Notes: generated from the sequence alone by a model not told the origin. Positions 21,294-33,396 are shown, numbered from the stretch's first letter. The stretch: DNA of 64,000 bases from Cladopsammia gracilis (GCA_022457155.1 JAJGOT010000165.1:304001-368000), one strand, 5' to 3'. Translations and numbers: made by a program.

Positions 21294-22784
21294 CTAGCTG
21301 TAATCAATAGTCTTCTTCACAACTGTTGTTTCATTCATGATGTACGAGGAGAAGCCTTGTGTGATTATCCAAATAACAGTTAAATAAGAGACTATAGTTG
21401 TGACAGTGAAACGTTTGAATGAGACATCCAGTTCTTGAACTCCTAAAACTACACTAATTAACAAATAGATTCCATTTTGCTGAGGATCAGTTCAGTAACT
21501 CATGGGTCACTGATGTTTTTTCTTCATTTTGAAGTCTTCTGCGATCTATTTCTGAACAGATGCACAGCAAAAGGGAATTTATACTGGTAAAAATGACATC
21601 AGTTTAAACATGTTCCCTTTTAGAAGTTCAAAAATAATGTCAGTGTAATAAATAAAGCAATCGCATTGGCTCACAAAATCCGGGAAAAGAGCTGATTGGT
21701 TGACAGAAATCACATCACATTAGTCTCACTGAAGGGTGTTGGAATAATGTCATCTATACATAGATCATAGGTACAGAACAATACAAATGGGCATAGAATA
21801 TTCTAGTTATTGCATGTGTAAAATGTGATTGCAACACCTCATACCAGAAAGCAGCTCAACATGTCCCAGTTCAGATGTGCACAGTGGGGTGCACAGCCCT
21901 TTGCCTTAAGAAAAAGGAGGAGGCTGGACAAATGGCAAACAGTCAGGCAGGGTACTGGGTCTTGGGGTAGCACCAGAGTGGGGCAGTTTAAGGGAAATCC
22001 CCTATTCCTTTCTCTTATTTCTCTTTTCTTTTAAGCCTAAAAATGTTGGCTGCCATGGATTATCATGGAAGCTACACTGTAGAGATTTTCAAGGACTTTG
22101 GTTGCACTTTCCAAAAAAATTACAAGCTACATTTGCGATTGTGTCTTTCAGAGAACCTGATGATGGTAGATGCCATTTTTTATAATGAAAAAAAAAAAAC
22201 CAGTTTCCAAAACAAGCAGATTTTATTTGCAAGCAGATTATTCCTTCCGTGAGGATGTAATTATCACTAGGGGCAAGTGAAGTCTAAATTTGTCACCTCA
22301 GAAATTACTTGGCAGCATAATTTACTCAATACAAATTACTTCTCAAAGATAACTGAAAAAGAACAATGCATGACCAGAAAATGCTATAGCAGCCATCTTT
22401 TATGTTCTTTCAGGGCTTTGGCACTCCCTCTCACCTTCCCCAAGACTCCATTTGAGCCTCAGCAGGGGAGAAAAGAGCCAAGGTGACATATTGATGTATT
22501 TAGATGAACTGCATGACATGCAGAGTTCTCATAATCATATAAATTTCACAGAAATGGTTCATCGTTATTTACATCACAAAAATGACTAACAGCATCAAAG
22601 TTGTCAGTTTTATTAACCATAATTTATATCCAATAATAAACTGACTAGCAAAGACAAAAAACTTAGGCAGTTAAGTTCAATTGACAGAACTATTGTGCAT
22701 TAATTGATTCAAATTCAAATTGACTTTTCAATAATTATTACTGTAAACAATAAAAATACAAAAAAGGAAAGTATATACAACCAC
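21294..22784. other. intergenic, no gene recognised
   Basis: AT-rich DNA with several short frames that carry no recognisable signature. No element ends could be paired here. Confidence 0.35.
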
Positions 22785-23210
22785 CCTGGAGGGGGGGGGG
22801 GGTACTCCCATATATGAGCTATATAGTTATGTGCCGCTGTGAAGGGTATGGTTTTCAGGCAGTTTAGTCTGGATAGGGTATAGTAATTAAAGATTTTTGG
22901 TCTAGAATAGGGTGTCATTTTCCGCAAAACTGATCGGTTGCATGAAGAATTTAGTTTAGATGAGGTTTACTGGCAAATGGCATTTAAAAATCAGTATGGC
23001 GGGCGGTACAGCATTTTTACTGACCCCTGGCATCTTAGATTGTGATAGTGAACGAGTTTCTGGAATAGGTCTAGAATAGGGTTGGGTTTTTCGGTGTTTT
23101 GTCTAGAATAGGGTTGCAAAATGCAGCTAAAATGGTCTAGTATAGGTTAAGGGTCTCAGAGTCCCAGCAGCACATCCCCGCCCAAAAAAATTGCAGAGTA
23201 CCCCCCCAGG
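22785..23210 (+). mobile_element. 8-bp-TSD repeat family, copy 2
   Basis: It begins CCTGGA plus a 12-base G run plus TACTCCC, and ends GAGTACCCCCCCAGG. ACAACCAC precedes (22777-22784) and TCAACCAC follows (23211-23218), a 7/8 target duplication. The body holds several copies of GTCTAGAATAGGGT-like motifs. It gives the most complete view of the family (426 bp). Confidence 0.85.
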
Positions 23211-24499
23211 TCAACCACATAGTTGATTACAATTAAGTGCTTCAAAAAAGAAATATGATGAATTTCCATACAAATACATCTGACTAATATCAATAAACAT
23301 GCAAATTCTGTTTCATATTTTTATACAATAAATGAGCCAGCCTCTTAAAAAATTTTCAGAATTAATTTTGCAAAACTGCATTGTGGAATTTGCTTGCATC
23401 TGGTCACAAAGAATCTCAAAATTAAAAATAAATAATACTGTCTGGTAACTTCTGCATTGATAAATACCTCAGTGTAACATTGATAATCTGCATCTAATGT
23501 TCACTTCAGTTGGTTTTCACATTACAATGCAAATTTAATAGCTGTGGGGTTCTTCCCAGTGGCATATATTGAAAAGAATTAATATTTTGGAAAATTGGTT
23601 TTCCTAACAATGGGATTATTTTTTATCCACATGTACGAAAAATCATATTAATTGAGAGCTAGATAGTTGGCAGACATTATTTTTTTTATTTGTTTGGAAT
23701 GGTTGCTCTAAATCTGACTTGCATTAACAAAAATGACTTTTTAATAAACTCAATTATATTATCTACCATTACAGTGTGACATGCCTTACCTGATACCCAA
23801 CAAACCCTTTTTTTTACAAGTTAGCCAATCAGAGAATACAAACTCAATTGATGGGCATGCCTCCTCGCAAAGTTAAGCATGATGGAATGTTATCTTGTTA
23901 GTTACAAAATAGGAAGATTTTATTCCCTTTATTGCTTCACGCGTATCTGCAGTTACGAAAATGATTATAGGAATTAGCTGCATGGATATATCGTGCAAAC
24001 TTATAAAAAAGTTTGTTAGGTGCTCATGGTAAGGTGCATCGCAGTGTAATAATACTGTTAGCCTACATTTAGCTTTGAAAAAAGTGAAAGCAGAATACTA
24101 AGAAATGTGACATTAGAAATCTTCCAAGTTGATTTGTTTACTAACAGAAATCTCATAGGCAATTGGCATTATAATATAATTTAAAGCAACATGGCAGCTA
24201 TCATGAATAAGGCCTATTGAAGAGCTAAGTTGAATAATAGTGCAAGTACCATATTTGTAAAAAATATTCCACCACACAACTTCCAATCAAGGCTAGAAAA
24301 TTCATTAACTTTGAAGGCAAGTTTTGACTGTTATTGACAATAAAATTATTAAAGCAGTGTTATTGCAGTTTTTATGATTTGGGACTTGTACTGATGTATT
24401 TGAAATGCCGTCTGGTTTCCTGAGTCTGTCATATTATTTATTGAAAAGCACAAGTTTATGGGGGAAAATGCCCCAATGTGTAAGTGAAATCTCTCTATT
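23211..24499. other. AT-rich intergenic DNA
   Basis: No coding frame, element end or RNA gene was recognised. Confidence 0.35.
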
Positions 24500-24649
24500 T
24501 TATGCATTTTCTTCAATGTAATTTTGATTTCCAATACATTTGGATGATTCAGCAAGTCTTGTTACACTATAACAAGGAGCATCTACAGGTAATTCATCTT
24601 CATCAGCTGCGTTTGGTCCTGCATCTGTCATCCTCTTGATCCACTGAGT
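24500..24649 (-). CDS. possible terminal exon, minus strand
   Basis: TGTTTTAG (acceptor) is followed by a 49-codon open frame ending in TAA. It contains WIKRMTDAGPNAADEDELPV and looks coding (acidic, polar, no low complexity). No phase-matched upstream exon was found nearby. Read in the frame that would follow the canonical donor in the last DESI2 exon (43310), it instead gives DSVDQEDDRCRTKRS and stops, which faintly recalls the DESI2 C terminus. The two readings are alternatives and neither is proven. Confidence 0.3.
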   Translation of the reverse strand, partial: TQWIKRMTDAGPNAADEDELPVDAPCYSVTRLAESSKCIGNQNYIEENA

Positions 24650-24734
24650 CTAAAACACATTTGTTACAATATTACACTTTAGTTTGAGTAGTAATTAATA
24701 TTTTAAAAAGGTTTTTAATTGAGCATAAAAAGTA

Positions 24735-25005
24735 ATTTTGCAATTGCTTTGGTTTTGCATCGCTATGCTTTGTGATTGGCTAAAAAATCTCGCACCACTT
24801 TCTTTTAATATCCAATCAGAAGTAAAACCAAAACCAATTGTAACTTACTTGAACGCTTTTTCCCGCGCTTGGTGCTGGCAACATGTATTTGCTTCAAATT
24901 CTGATTGGTTGATCATGGGATTGTCTATGTCTGTTGTGATTGGTCAGTGTGCAGATTACTTTGGATTTGGTTTTATGACACTCAATATTGAAAACTGCTG
25001 AGACT
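24735..25005. repeat. dispersed repeat rich in CCAAT/ATTGG motifs
   Basis: The sequence runs from TTTTGCAATTGCTTTGG to GGTTTTATGACACTCAAT. It contains repeated TGATTGG, CCAATCA and AACCAAAACCAATT motifs on both strands. I recognise the pattern from memory as a repeat common in marine invertebrate genomes. Only one copy is in this window, so the call is tentative. Confidence 0.5.
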
Positions 25006-25079
25006 ATTATAACACTAGTACCGGTAGTAATCGGAGATCATAAGTGCGTTCAAAGGGATTTTTTGTTAGAGGAATAAGT

Positions 25080-25356
25080 TGGGTGCTACACAGAAACTAC
25101 CCCCCCCCCTCCCTTTCCACTTATCAAGGGAGAGGATGTACATTTTAGACTACAAGTTATTCCTGTTTTGGCCTGGAAAGGAGAAATGGTTGGAGAGGGG
25201 GTACGACGAGGCATGTTGCATACTTTTTGCGTGTCCGATCTATTTTCATCTGGGAGCTAAGGGAATAGAGGGGGTGATTACCTGGAGGATCCGCCCCGAG
25301 GTCCGAACCGTTACCCTTTTATATGATATTTTTGGGAGAAAAGGTACTCCTTTAAT
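25080..25356. repeat. left part of an older repeat split by the foldback element
   Basis: A C10 tract (25100-25109) starts a stretch ending GGTACTCCTTTAATATAC. The stretch resuming at 26381 (TCTTCTATAACCAAATGGCA...) looks like its continuation. No gene is supported, despite a 99-codon frame. Confidence 0.35.
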
Positions 25357-25359
25357 ATA

Positions 25360-26380
25360 CACGATGGTCGGTTGCTAGGGCTTTTCCTCCCGCACAGTTC
25401 TAAATCTCGTTTTTTGGTTCACAGAGGAGTAGTTTATATTCTAAATGAAGCAAAACATTGGAACATCTTAACTGGAGAAAATTTTTCTTTATTAAATTTT
25501 TACCATTGTGAAGGCTTTTTTGGCTTTTCTTGAAATTATGACGTCATAAGTGCCACCTATTTTTAGTAACAACATTAAAAATTTGAAAAGCAGTGTTCAA
25601 AACTTTACAGACATTTTTGCGACAGAAAAAAAGCATTTTTAGTGAAAACCCTATCTCAATCGGATAAAAAGGCGTCAAATGTCCCGCCAAATGACCATAT
25701 GTACATGGTCAAACTTTAGGGTATTTAAACGCGAAAAAAATGAATGTAGTCGCAACAGAGAAAAGACAAAGTTGCATAAAATCAAAATTGTAGTTTTTTG
25801 AGTTTAAGGTGTGTGGTACTATGAGTATGACGCGTATTTCAACACGAATTACGTCATTATGACGTCACATTGACGTAATTCGTGACGAAACCTGTATCAT
25901 AGACCACACATCTTAAACTCAAAAAACAACAATTTTGATTTTATGCAACTTTGTCTTTCTCCGTTGCGACTACATTCATTGTTTTCGCGTTTAAATACCC
26001 CTAAAGTTTGACCATATATGGTCATTTGGCAGGAAATTTGATTTTCCTTAATTAGCTGTAACTTTACGCCTTTTTATCCGATTGAGATGGGGTTTTCACC
26101 AGAAATCATAGAATTCTATACTTATTCTATAATTCTAAACTAATACAATATTTTTCACACTTTTTTCCTGAATTTTAATTCTGATACCAAATTTGGACAT
26201 CATTTATGATGTCATAATAGCAGTCAAATGGGATGAAATAATCACCAACTGATAGGTAATTTATCCACCTATTTTCCTTCCAAGTTTCGTTAGATTCGAT
26301 GCATTCTACTTTTGTCTATAGCCTAAAAATCTCAGTTTTGAGAGGTGCGGGAGGAAAAGCCCTAGCAACCGACCACCGTG
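25360..26380. mobile_element. 1-kb foldback element
   Basis: The ends share CACG[A/G]TGGTCGGTTGCTAG, continuing GGCTTTTCCTCCCGCAC, in inverted orientation (25360-25395 and 26346-26380). Inside, a long palindrome is centred near 25860 on ACGTCATTATGACGT-type sequence. Paired blocks reach out to TCTCAATCGGATAAAAAGGC on both sides (about 25652 and 26080). Large parts of each half are therefore arms. There is no ORF of note. Confidence 0.85.
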
Positions 26381-28056
26381 ATATCTTCTATAACCAAATG
26401 GCACGCCATTCACATGCCTACAGCAGAAACACTCTAATCCTGCAGTGTACTTTTGGAATGAACTTAATCAACCCTCTTGTGTACTGGCGTTAGAATGAGT
26501 AAATCACGGTAACGTTTGGTGATGATATCTTCGAGACATCTTGAAAAGGTCATTTTAAATACCTAAATGACAGTTTTGGACTACCGTGTTCTACACTTCA
26601 CCTCTTCAAGGGTTTTCAAAATGAAAAAGGTAGTTTTAAATTGGGCGCAATAAAGGGAAATGAAAGGAATCATTTTTAACTTAGTTGATGCACATGTTGT
26701 TTGCTGAAGATTTCAGGTAGTCTCTAGTGATTCAAAATAAAAATATGGTATTGTGAGTCTAAGAAAATGAGTCTCTTTCAGTTGTAACTTGAATTGAACT
26801 TTAATCACAACAGAACAACTCGGTAGATTTACTTGAGTAAAACCTTCTAAAGAAAAACTGTATACAGCGAAAAACAACGGTCATTGCGCGTGCTAAAATA
26901 GCGACTTTAATGTCAAATTAAAGTTCAAAAATGAAACATTCCGTACATGTGTAGTTGCTCTTTATCAGTTTCAGTTTTTCTTTCTTTCAACCATGCAATC
27001 GCTGACTCGAGAGAAATTACTACGTTTAGAAACTCGATAATATTCATCGTTTTCTCTCAAAATGGCAATTGAATTCGTGATTTTAGCGCGCGCTAATACA
27101 GTCAGGCTTCCGCTATATAGCGCGGCAACCCTAAAAGTAACCAAAGCCAACCGTTTCACACACGAGCAGCGAGCTGACGCGAGCGAAAGCAAAAGCGAAA
27201 GATGAAGGCGTCACCACCACACCACGTGAGTACGCGCATCAAAGCGAGGCTAATTGCTAATTGCGAGGTTAATTGCAAGGCTAATTGCGCATCAAAGCGC
27301 AATTATTGGGCATCATCAATTGCGCATCAAAGCCTCGCAGCACCCGTGGACTGCGGTACTGCAGCACTCTACGTTCTACATCCTACGTTCTTTCAAGAGG
27401 CGAGGCTATTTGGAAGTCCGCAAAAATCTCGATTTCGCCTGCCTAACAGATTTATGAAGGCGTTCTGCGAACGCAATAATCAAATACAATGGAAGTTCAG
27501 GGGATTGAGAAAAGCTGTGGAATTATAAGCTGAAACTGAGTTGTTCCACAGGTGACCCAGTTCAGTCCCGGACAAACAAAACACACAACGACACCATGTT
27601 GAGCGACAAACGAATGAATTTATTACATTGTGACCCATGGTACATTGCACACCCTCACATCTTCTCTTCTTTCTCTTTGTTTTTTTTTTAAAGGAAAAAA
27701 CAAAAACAAAAATAACAGGGTCTATGCAAAGCTCTGAATTACTCAACCTTAAACCTAAACTGCTAAGGCTTACAACAACAAAAAAAAAAAACAAGGGGAA
27801 TAATAAAGGTTGTAACCGAGAGACCAAGGGACTGTACTGAATGAAGTGTTTATAATGGTCTCAATGTTCAGCAACATTCAAGATTTAGGCGTATGACTGG
27901 TTTCGACACTCAACCTGACTGTGTTCTTATTAGTTCCTTTTCATTTGGGTTTGCTTCTGGGAGCGGGTCTGAGTAATGACAGGTCCAAGGTTCCTTTGTG
28001 CCAGTCACCACTGGTCCTGTCGAATTAACTGTGGCTCTTGGTGGTTGCTGTGCTGT
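26381..28056. other. repeat-derived DNA without a clear gene
   Basis: The stretch at 27100-27145 (TATAGCGCGGCAACCCTAAA then AGTAACCAAAGCC) is repeated near 56318-56350, so a dispersed family is present. At 27202 ATGAAGGCGTCACCACCACA lies just before a GTGAGT donor-like site. That could be a first coding exon of 8 codons, but no partner exon was found. AATT/GCGCATCAAAGC motifs recur at 27240-27340. Confidence 0.35.
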
Positions 28057-28646
28057 TTAATAATTATGTTTCTCTCTCCAGAGCTGGCTCACTTTGTGCA
28101 TTTGGCTGAAAACTGGAGGGGTGGGGGTTAGATGTACTGGGCTGAATGATTGTTCGTGAGAGGCCACATTACGAGACAAGCTGACAGACAGTTGTTTCAT
28201 CCACAAACTGGGGATGAGGGTATCCAGTGGTGGCAGTGCCGCTTTAAGTGCACCTGGTTTCTTCTCAGTAGCGAGTCCTGCAGGGGCCTCCACAATGTAC
28301 AACCTGTGAGTCAGTGTTGCTGTTATAAGGCCATAGAGCCAAGAGCCTGTCTTGTGGTGAGGGAAATGCTTGACATACACAAAATCACCAATTTTCAAAG
28401 GGGTAGTGTGCAGCTGGCCTTTGTGTCAAAATCCTTCTTCGCCTTGGATCGTTTCATGGCAATGGATCCATGTACAGAGGCCGAGGTTTCATTGCTTGGC
28501 AAGAGAAGGTCTCTGGAAATAGGAATTAAACCCGGAGTACGACACCCCATGCACCTTTGTGCAAGGGTTAAGGTGTGGCCTTCTTGAGGGGTGTTACTGT
28601 AAGTGAGAAGGGCTACTTGCAAGTTGTGTTTTCCAGACTTTTTCAA
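28057..28646 (-). pseudogene. Ty3/gypsy integrase C-terminal fragment, frameshifted
   Basis: The minus strand encodes ALLTYSNTPQEGHTLTLAQR, then a KRSKAKKDFD stretch, and in a second frame KIGDFVYVKHFPHHKTGSW. These are the post-catalytic part and SH3-like tail of gypsy integrases. The frame change is near 28396. The catalytic core is missing. The inverted promoter-like repeat starts only about 60 bases upstream. Confidence 0.8.
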
Positions 28647-28707
28647 AATCTGTTTGACTACTTACATCCCAGCCTCTGCCTTTCCTCTGCATAATTCTTA
28701 ACACGCA

Positions 28708-29190
28708 GAAATGCCATAGGGAACCCAGGCGTTTATTTAGAATGATCATAGAATAAAGTTACAAATGGACTTACGTGACGTTGTGTTTCAATCCAAATGT
28801 GCTGTTGAATAACTGAAATCAGCTTATGCCGGGATTTATAGTAGCCTCAACGGTCCGATCAAATTCATTGATACGATTTCGAAACGATCGTGTCTGTTAT
28901 TTTTAAATGGTCTCGCATTTCGCTGTCTGTTAGTAAATTTTAACTTGTCAGTCGTCATGCGGCATGGTATCATATTTCGGCGTCTGGAAATAGGAAGAAG
29001 AGAAAATTGACAAGGGACGAAACTCATTTGAGGACAAATTTCTTCTTCTAAACCGTCAAAATTAAGCTCAAAAACCACACTGAGTTGTATCTGAAAGGTT
29101 GAAGTTGATGTCAGACCGTTTATTTCCTGTGGAAAAGTCGTTGTTCGCTCTTTTATCGTAGCATCAATGACTTAACTTGAGTGGACCGGA
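28708..29190 (-). repeat. inverted repeat, left copy, with promoter-like features
   Basis: Reverse complement of 33604-34014 with small changes. On the minus strand it reads TATAAATC (28840-28833), GGCATAAGCTGATTTCAGTT, CACAACGTCACGTAAGTCCA and AAATAAACGC. That is TATA box, initiator-like start, splice donor and AATAAA in order. Transcription would run leftwards into the gypsy remnant. The left copy is longer than the right owing to an internal insertion. It may be an LTR, a long TIR or a duplicated gene promoter. Confidence 0.7.
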
Positions 29191-29454
29191 AGTTGGCATA
29201 CACGTTGTGACGTTGTGTTTATCAATCAATATCTTTTGTTTAACTGACGTTTTCCACGCACTAAATACATGCTAGAATATTTGTCGCGCTATGTTCCTGG
29301 TTTTCTCGCGTGTAATTTATTTGCTTTCGCGGGCTTCTTTTTCCTTCTTGGTGCGCGCTCTGCGTGTAAATATTCGATTTTCAATCGTCTATAACAGAAT
29401 ATCCAAGTTAATGTCACTGTTCCTGGCATTTGCATAACGCAATAAATGTCACAC

Positions 29455-29690
29455 AACATGACAAAAGCATATAATAAAAACAACAACATATTTGGTTTGG
29501 CGTAATGGGGGGACACAGCCCTGTGGCACGTTATTTGCGACTTCGGGTTAAACGCACAAAAAATAAAGCCTCACTTATCTCCCACTGCACTTGGGAATAG
29601 GACAAGAGTATTGGCAGAGCCTTCCTTATCTTCCCAGCACAGCACGGGCTGGATTGGACAAGATTAAGGCAAGGTAAAATATGGCACGAA
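29455..29690. repeat. dispersed repeat related to 49250-49650
   Basis: It shares TTTGGCGTAATGGGGGGACAC, a CCTCACTTATCTCCCA-type block and AAGAGTATTGGCAG with the DESI2-intron copy. The rest of that copy (GGGGGAAGTCGCTRC...CTTAA) reappears here only at 32600-32640. About 2.9 kb may therefore separate the two halves. Confidence 0.55.
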
Positions 29691-29696
29691 AAAACT

Positions 29697-30060
29697 ATCA
29701 CTATGAATTGCTACTTTCATGAAAATCCCATGAAAATGCCTTCAAAAACCCATGAAAGCACTTTTAATGGCCGTGAAAACAGAGATTTAGATTTCATGGT
29801 GTTATATTGAAGTCATGAATTTCCCATGAAATATGAAATGATCGATTTTCATGGGCCATGAAAATTTTTTAGAGCCCTGAAAAAGGATTTCATGGGTCAT
29901 AAAATTTCCACATACATGTATTGGCAGGTTTCATGACCCATGAAAATGTTATACTTCGCTGTCTATGTATTTCATGGGTCATGAAAATCCCATGAAAACA
30001 CTTTAAGGGGAATTCACCATGATGCAAAATCATGAAAAAGCCATGAATTAAAACTAAGTA
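29697..30060. repeat. CATGAAA/TTTCATG motif array 1
   Basis: At least 14 copies of CATGAAA or its reverse complement TTTCATG occur in about 365 bases. They are often paired as TTTTCATGGGCCATGAAAA-like mini-palindromes. Spacing is irregular, so it is not a simple tandem repeat. A second array lies at 32055-32590. Confidence 0.85.
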
Positions 30061-30990
30061 GAAAAGGATGAAACATTATTTTAAGATAATTAAATCTGTT
30101 TAATTTAGTCACTTGAAGTGTGATTACGATCAGTAACATACATGTGAAAGACGTTTTAAAAGGGATAATAATTTCCTATTAATTGTAGAAACTTGTAACA
30201 GCAGGATGACTAAATTCTACATCTCTCCTACAGGATGACATTGTTTGAAAAATTAATGATTTGACAAAACATATATAAGCCGAAGTTCTGATCTTACAGT
30301 AGGTGAAATATTAAATCGCTGTGTAGTCAATTTAGTCAGTTTCAAGTTTTCAGGTCAGTTTCAGGTCAGGTTACAGCTTTGTACCTTAGCCGATGTTGAT
30401 TTTTCTTCTTTCCAGACAGCATAAATTCGTTTGCATAACCATCATCATCACAGTATTCATTGCCCGATATGTGTCTTCAACAATGCACTCTAAGTTCTTT
30501 GTCGCGATCACTGTCGCTTGAGTCACTGCTCGTACGGTAGTGTAGCAGCTCTACTTGTACTCGAATCGCTTTCGTTAATTCTTGATTTCTTTACCGTTGA
30601 CGGCCCTTCGATGAATTTCGTCGAATCCCACAAGCCGTTTAACTTAAGGTGTTCCTTTACCTTATATAAACTTCATTGCTCTGCTTCACCTTTGCACAAA
30701 GTACAAAAAAAGAGACGAGATGGCAGACAATCGACAACAATCTCGGCCCTCGTGGCCTGGGACAAGACTCAGGCAAGCGCAATGCGCAGGTCCAAGAGCC
30801 GATTAGTTTACGGAGTCGTTTACGATGATTAGACGATTTCCTCTGATAATCGCCGATGCCGGACGACTGCGAGGGCTAATGGGATACTCTGTATCATGTG
30901 ACTTCTGACGGGGAAGAGGCGGTTTTTTTGGAGAGTCAAACCAACGATAAAATCTTTGGATTCGCTTGAATATACTTTCAATTTGATGCC
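30061..30990. other. upstream of the PIF1-like gene; minus-strand open stretch
   Basis: Between about 30525 and 30715 the minus strand reads CTLCKGEAEQ, a TGA, then SLYKVKEHLKLNGLWDSTKF and on to LPYEQ. This is a CxxC-containing, protein-like stretch with one in-frame stop. It could be a decayed exon. The remaining sequence shows nothing clear. Confidence 0.3.
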
Positions 30991-33396
30991 ATGAACCAGA
31001 TCTTTTTGGGTGTTCAATTTACCAACAAAGATCGCATCTTGGAAGTTCTACTGAAGGAAGGGTAAGTTCTTGTTGAAGAAGCGTTTACATTTGTCTCAGT
31101 CGTCGAACGAAATGTACCACAGATCGCACGCTAAAGCGGTTTATCCTTTAACATTCTCGGAACAAGAACAGACAACACACACTTTAAATTGATCACTATT
31201 CTTTAATTCTTATAGAAATTTGATTTAGTAAAACCTTAGTCCTGTGAATAAGCTTGGTACAAGTAGGTCCCGATCATATACAACGGAAGTTCTGTTTCCA
31301 AACACATTGTAAATATGTGATGTTAAGTCTTATGTGGTTTGCATTCAGATATCCCTTTTTGCATGGACATTTCTGATGTTTCTTTTATTATTTCAAAGTG
31401 CTTTCCACCACTTCTCTTAACCCACATTTGTATCTTTTTAAAGTTACTGTAAATTGAATAAATGAATTATAAGATATTGAACTGATTTTCTTTGAATTTA
31501 TGTCAGGAATAAAATACCCAAGTACCAAATCAGAAATGCAACTTTAGATCTGGGATCTGACGGTTACTATAGTTCGGAGCTAGGAGTTGCTGGCAAAGTC
31601 ATCCCCAAGAACAAAGTGCACAAATTTACTTCAGGGTGAATGTTATTTTAATATCACCAATCCAATTCAGTGAATTCAACTGGAATTAGGAAAGACTATT
31701 GCATAAATAGCAATTTATAATTTAGAGATCAAGTTATTTGATTTATTACAATGTTGTTATAATTATTACTATTATTGCATTCAAAGATAAAAGGATATGA
31801 GAAAGAGAAGGGAGTGCTAGCTGTCTGAGTTGATTCCATCAAATGGGTGCAATAAACTCAATAAATTATAAACCAAACATTTATACCTCATTTAGTCCTG
31901 TGTGCCTATATAGCTACAGTATGTACAAAGCAGTAAATGCATCAAACAAGTATCAAGTGTTTTCATTATTTGGTGCTTGAAAAGAATTATGATTATATAA
32001 TTATTTTTATCTTTGAAGCCACCATATATAAATGTAATTGATTAAACCGTCAACATTCATGGCCTTTTCATGAAGTTTTCATGGTCTGCGTTTTTACTTA
32101 TTTACCCCATGAAATTAACTGAACTCAATTTTCATGGGTCTTCAAAATGCCATGAAAAGGACATGAACATTTTCATGACCCCATTAATATTTTAATATTA
32201 ACAGAATAACCATGGGTTTTTCATGGGCCATGAATCTAGTGATGCCCCATTAAAAGTCCATGAATTGCAACATGAAAAACATGGTGTTTAATTCATGGGT
32301 TTTTCAACATAATTAAAAAGCCATTAAAATTTGTACCAATTAAACTTTCATGGCATTTTCACGGGTATTTCAGGGACTTGCCAAACAATTAGAGGGTTTT
32401 CATGGGCCATGAAACTTGAAATATTAAGGGGATTTTAATGGCTTTTTTAATGGTTTTTTCATGCCTTTTTCAGGGTGACTTACCATGAAAATCCCCTTAT
32501 GTTTGGCCATGAAAATACCATTAAAAAGCTTTGAAAAACCTGTGAATTGACCATGAATAAATTCACAGGATTTTCATGGGTTTTCATTTCATAGTGTATG
32601 CCAAGAGCCTGGGGGAAGTCGCTACGCAGACTTAAACGCACCACAAGGAGTGACCCCAGTTTATTGAAGGAGGCATAAACAACCCTTCTCCAAAGGGGGG
32701 GAGGGTGGGAAATTAAACAAAATATTACAAAGGTACACAATGTACACGTTCGTGCAAGACTGCTAGCATAATAGCCAAAGTTATTGTATTTGCTGCTTTT
32801 ATAGCCAGACAGTGTCTCGGAGCCTGACCAATAGGTACACTTGTACCATACGCTAACTAGACGTAACGTGCTAAATTACTAACCATGAATAAAGCTTCAG
32901 AATAAAGAAACCAATGCGAGCAAGGCTTAGATGTATTTCTAGGCTATGTTACACCTTATCAGTTCAACCTTTGGACCTAAAGGCGACTGTACTAAATATA
33001 TGAATAGGAGGCATTCATTTATGAATAGATGCATTGAAATACACTGTTCACAGAGCAAGGCTTGCTCCTGCTACCACCCCTGGGGCGTCACGTTCCATTA
33101 ACTGCATTTTACCATCGCGTGCGGTAAAAGCCTTATTAGAGTTTGCCATTGTTTTTGAAATGTGATCACAAAGACACCTTCTGGAGTAAAAATGTAAGTG
33201 GATTTTTTTAAATATGTCACGGTCTTTCCTGTCGCATTCCAAATCTATCAAATGCAGGCATTATCTCAAAGATTTTTTGTGTTATCACAGGGTCCTAAAT
33301 CTGTGCCAACAGAACGTTCTAGATCAGATTCTTCAGGGGCATAATGCCTTCATCCCAGGAGAAGCTGGTACGGGAAAGTCGTACTTGTTACCCTGA
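30991..33396 (+). CDS. short PIF1-like helicase N terminus, three exons
   Basis: Exons 30991-31061, 31507-31635 and 33291-33396 join with phase 2 at both junctions (donors GAAGG|GTAAGT and TCAGG|GTGAAT; acceptors TTATGTCAG and TTATCACAG). They give 101 residues. The third exon reads LNLCQQNVLDQILQGHNAF then GEAGTGKSYLL, with a Walker A motif at residues about 90-97, as at the start of the PIF1 helicase domain. The frame stops three codons after Walker A, and AATAAA follows at once (about 33400), so helicase motifs Ia-VI are missing. It is either a truncated gene, a non-functional copy, or a gene whose later exons use a donor I did not see. The second intron contains a CATGAAA array. Confidence 0.6.
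32055..32590. repeat. CATGAAA/TTTCATG motif array 2
   Basis: About 15 copies of CATGAAA or TTTCATG occur in about 540 bases, with CCATTAAAA/TTTTAATGG variants between them. It lies in the second intron of the PIF1-like gene. It resembles array 1 in motif content but cannot be aligned with it end to end by eye. Confidence 0.85.

Noticed and set aside
27480..27827. 115-codon minus-strand ORF as a membrane protein
   Set aside because: The hydrophobic and Lys-rich parts come from T- and A-rich low-complexity runs.
33291..33396. Helitron Rep-helicase
   Set aside because: The Walker A surroundings resemble cellular PIF1-like proteins and no Rep motif or Helitron ends were seen; not excluded, but unsupported.
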